From an uncultured Planctomycetaceae bacterium (GTDB lineage: Bacteria > Planctomycetota > Planctomycetia > Pirellulales > Pirellulaceae), in assembly GCA_903921945.1 (NCBI GenBank), contig CAIXSC010000040.1, positions 1 through 16,534 on the forward strand: 16,534 bases of DNA, given 5' to 3'. Positions 15,522 through 16,534 of this stretch are shown piece after piece; the stretch's first letter is position 1, and every line of letters begins with the position of its first letter. The position numbers and the translations under genes were made by a program. Under the pieces are notes generated by a model. It was not told where the DNA came from. It was given only the letters and a program-made list of their open reading frames with translations, and searched no databases.

Positions 15522-15878
15522 GGGGGCGAATTGGAATCGACCGGGTAGACTGAAGTGCGCATGGCGTGTCGTGGTTGGTCAGTTGGCCACGTTAATAGCT
15601 GACCACATTGTAAGTGCCGAGGGTAACCTCGTTCTAGCAGCCTAATACGGGCTGCTTCTGACTGCGGGCTTTAGCTGGAGAGGCCCAAAAGTCAGTTGCC
15701 AAATCCAGATCGCTGCGATCCACGCCGGAAACGGTCGCGGCTAAAAAATGTTTCTGGCTAGTCATCGGGGCACCGCGTCGATACGGGGCCCTGATGGCGA
15801 AACGCAAAGAATCGACTACACCCGTAGAAGTGCGCATGGAAATACAACGGGACGCGGGTTCAATTCCCGCCGCCTCCA
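15522..15878 (+). ncRNA. ssrA: transfer-messenger RNA (tmRNA)
   Basis: tmRNA rescues stalled ribosomes and tags the unfinished protein for proteolysis. The acceptor stem pairs GGGGGCG (15522-15528) with CGCCTCC (15871-15877), with discriminator A15878. The 5' part continues as the diagnostic AATTGGAATCGACCGGG. The T arm is GCGGG-TTCAATT-CCCGC (15854-15870). TGCGCA at 15556-15561 and 15831-15836, with G-U ends, forms the P2 helix. A first H-type pseudoknot is visible: GTGG 15571-15574 with CCAC 15587-15590, and TGGTCAG 15576-15582 with CTGACCA 15599-15605. It precedes the resume codon GCC at 15616. The tag reads AEGNLVLAA and stops at TAA 15643-15645. CCA is not encoded (CT follows A15878). 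The 357-nt one-piece form is normal; this is not the permuted two-piece type. Confidence 0.95.
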
Positions 15879-15898
15879 CTGAAGCAATGGCCGCCGTT

Positions 15899-15940
15899 GG
15901 TTGTACGGAAACATTTGTTCTTTCCGTACGACCTGTTTTG
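15899..15940 (+). terminator. intrinsic terminator downstream of tmRNA
   Basis: GGTTGTACGGAAA (15899-15911) pairs over 13 bp, with one G-U, with TTTCCGTACGACC (15921-15933) across a 9-nt loop. TGTTTTG follows directly. The hairpin starts 21 nt after the tmRNA 3' end, which suits a tmRNA transcription terminator with 3' trimming. Confidence 0.8.
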
Positions 15941-15980
15941 AGGAAAAAGATCTCCTGAGAGCGGAAATCGCGTCTTTGTA

Positions 15981-16021
15981 CGACGGACATCTTGTCCGTC
16001 GAGGACCCCTGGAAACCAGGG
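15981..16021. repeat. two adjacent perfect hairpins
   Basis: CGACGGACA (15981-15989) pairs with TGTCCGTCG (15993-16001) over a 3-nt loop. CCCTGG (16007-16012) pairs with CCAGGG (16016-16021) over AAA. Neither has a T-run on either side, so they look more like interspersed palindromic elements than terminators. Confidence 0.7.
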
Positions 16022-16028
16022 ACAGACT

Positions 16029-16060
16029 GGAATCGGTGCCGCGCACTGATCGCCTTCGGC
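16029..16060. repeat. interspersed repeat copy A (GAATCGGTGCC...CACTGATCGCCTTCG)
   Basis: This segment shares GAATCGGTGCC, GCACT and ATCGCCTTCG with the copy at 16323-16354. In this copy the central GTGCCAGGCAC palindrome is changed to GTGCCGCGCAC, still a perfect short inverted repeat. Confidence 0.75.
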
Positions 16061-16140
16061 CTTTACGCTTAGTCGCATAGCGACGATCGATCGTAGCCCA
16101 GGGTCCGCTTCCACCCGGCCGCCCTAACCCCGAAGCCGCG

Positions 16141-16160
16141 AGGCACTGACCGCCTTCGCA
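16141..16160. repeat. interspersed repeat copy B (partial)
   Basis: AGGCACTGACCGCCTTCGCA matches the second half of copies A and C (AGGCACT.A.CGCCTTCG). The first half is missing, so this is a truncated or diverged copy. Confidence 0.65.
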
Positions 16161-16177
16161 TCAATCCCGAAGGTGTT

Positions 16178-16301
16178 TGAACCACGGATCACTCGGAGAT
16201 ACACGGATCAAAGAGGCGATGATTTCCAAGGTTCCATGGTTGCCCTGCACTTCATCCGCCTTATCCGTTTGATCCGTGTTATCCGTGCCATCCGTGGTTC
16301 A
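16178..16301. repeat. long interrupted inverted repeat, ACGGAT-type intergenic element
   Basis: TGAACCACGGAT (16178-16189) is perfectly complementary to ATCCGTGGTTCA (16290-16301). Inside it, ACACGGATCAAA (16201-16212) is complementary to TTTGATCCGTGT (16268-16279). The right arm repeats ATCCG at roughly 8-10 nt intervals. The centre (16213-16267) is unpaired in my reading. No gene is present. The whole could fold as one long imperfect hairpin. Confidence 0.8.
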
Positions 16302-16322
16302 TCCGTCCACCCTCAAAAGAAC

Positions 16323-16354
16323 AGAATCGGTGCCAGGCACTCATCGCCTTCGCT
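16323..16354. repeat. interspersed repeat copy C (GAATCGGTGCCAGGCACT...)
   Basis: This is the best copy of the element, with the perfect GTGCC-A-GGCAC palindrome at 16330-16340 and the ATCGCCTTCG tail. It starts 27 nt beyond the stop codon of the SUMF1-like gene. The gene-free stretch 15934-16380 is otherwise explained by this element, the hairpins and the ACGGAT inverted repeat. Confidence 0.75.
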
Positions 16355-16380
16355 CCCCACCGCCACACGCCCTAGCTCCG

Positions 16381-16534
16381 CTAATCTTTCTTGTTTCCAC
16401 CCGTCTCGGCCGGGACTCCGACGGGACTCAGGGCCAGCCGGAAACCAAGATCGCCACCGCGGTACGACGGGGCACTCCCGCCGCGAAACGCCGGCCGGCA
16501 ACCGTCCGCAGGGAACGCGAAACTGCCGCCACGG
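16381..16534 (-). CDS. SUMF1/formylglycine-generating-enzyme-fold protein, C-terminal fragment
   Basis: A minus-strand frame enters from the right edge and ends at TAG (16383-16381), giving 50 residues. RGGSFAFPADGCRPAFRGG followed by SYRGGDLGFRLALSP is the ending of the FGE/SUMF1 fold (RGGS...CR.A.R......GFR). In true sulfatase-activating FGE the segment after RGGSF holds two catalytic cysteines (C-H-R-S-Y-C). Here the first position is Phe and only the second Cys is kept, so this protein is probably not a canonical FGE. A 12-residue hydrophilic tail follows (VGVPAETGGNKKD). The rest of the gene lies outside the window. It is a different frame from the 62-residue open frame at 16313-16501, which I reject. 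Confidence 0.82.
   Translation of the reverse strand, partial: RGGSFAFPADGCRPAFRGGSAPSYRGGDLGFRLALSPVGVPAETGGNKKD

Noticed and set aside
15634..15990. Minus-strand open frame of 118 residues (contains AAGIEPASR), and overlapping ones at 15816-16046 and 15860-16114.
   Set aside because: They run antisense through the tmRNA 3' end, its terminator and the downstream hairpins. The GIEPAS/ELNPRP strings are typical false proteins arising from the T-arm and acceptor of tRNA-like genes.
16313..16501. Minus-strand open frame of 62 residues.
   Set aside because: It overlaps the SUMF1-fold C-terminus in another frame and shows no family motif, whereas the chosen frame gives RGGS and GFR.

Overview
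The window reads as chromosomal DNA of a high-GC planctomycete, probably from the Pirellulales side of the phylum. The clues are a Tat-exported TIM-barrel isomerase-like protein, a Gfo/Idh/MocA oxidoreductase, a secreted HEAT-repeat protein ending in a C-terminal motif I associate with planctomycetes, a SUMF1-type domain, a ketosynthase/ACP/CrtI-like set, and a tmRNA whose tag (AEGNLVLAA) resembles the planctomycete type. This placement is inference from gene content; no rRNA gene is present.

Layout. (1) 1-615, minus: N-terminal two thirds or so of a CcsA/HemX-type cytochrome c assembly membrane protein, cut by the left edge. (2) 740-1783, plus: an orphan glutaconate CoA-transferase alpha-like protein, divergent from the first gene. 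(3) 1784-2088: intergenic, with a GGGTTCCGG-type repeat block. (4) 2089-7452, plus: five tightly spaced co-directional genes, namely a secreted HEAT-repeat protein, an OleD-like NAD(P)-dependent SDR, a KAS II-type ketosynthase, a dedicated acyl carrier protein and a CrtI/retinol-saturase-like FAD oxidoreductase. (5) 12848-7568, minus: four genes, namely a Gfo/Idh/MocA dehydrogenase, FabH (KAS III), oligopeptidase F and a Tat-exported sugar isomerase-like protein, with a 14-nt tandem repeat between the last two. (6) 13226-13999, plus: an NRDE/TANGO2-family protein followed by an AGGCTGA repeat block. (7) 15321-14200, minus: a metallo-beta-lactamase/beta-CASP-like nuclease with a repeat-encoded linker. 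(8) 15522-15878, plus: a complete tmRNA (ssrA) and a likely terminator. (9) 15934-16380: a gene-free stretch dense in palindromic and interspersed repeats. (10) 16381-16534, minus: the C-terminal end of a SUMF1/FGE-fold protein.

How the genes work together. The strongest functional unit is 3472-7452. A ketosynthase, its own ACP, a flavin desaturase/saturase-like enzyme and an OleD-like reductase form a compact operon that should build or remodel an unusual acyl chain. The architecture recalls candidate ladderane loci described in anammox planctomycetes and, through the SDR, the Ole head-to-head hydrocarbon pathway, but no other member of either pathway is visible. FabH on the opposite strand could prime acyl chains but is not in the operon.

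Other notable points are a ketosynthase with an altered active-site loop, a tmRNA without encoded CCA, a SUMF1 C-terminus lacking one catalytic cysteine, and several unrelated short repeat families filling the intergenic gaps.
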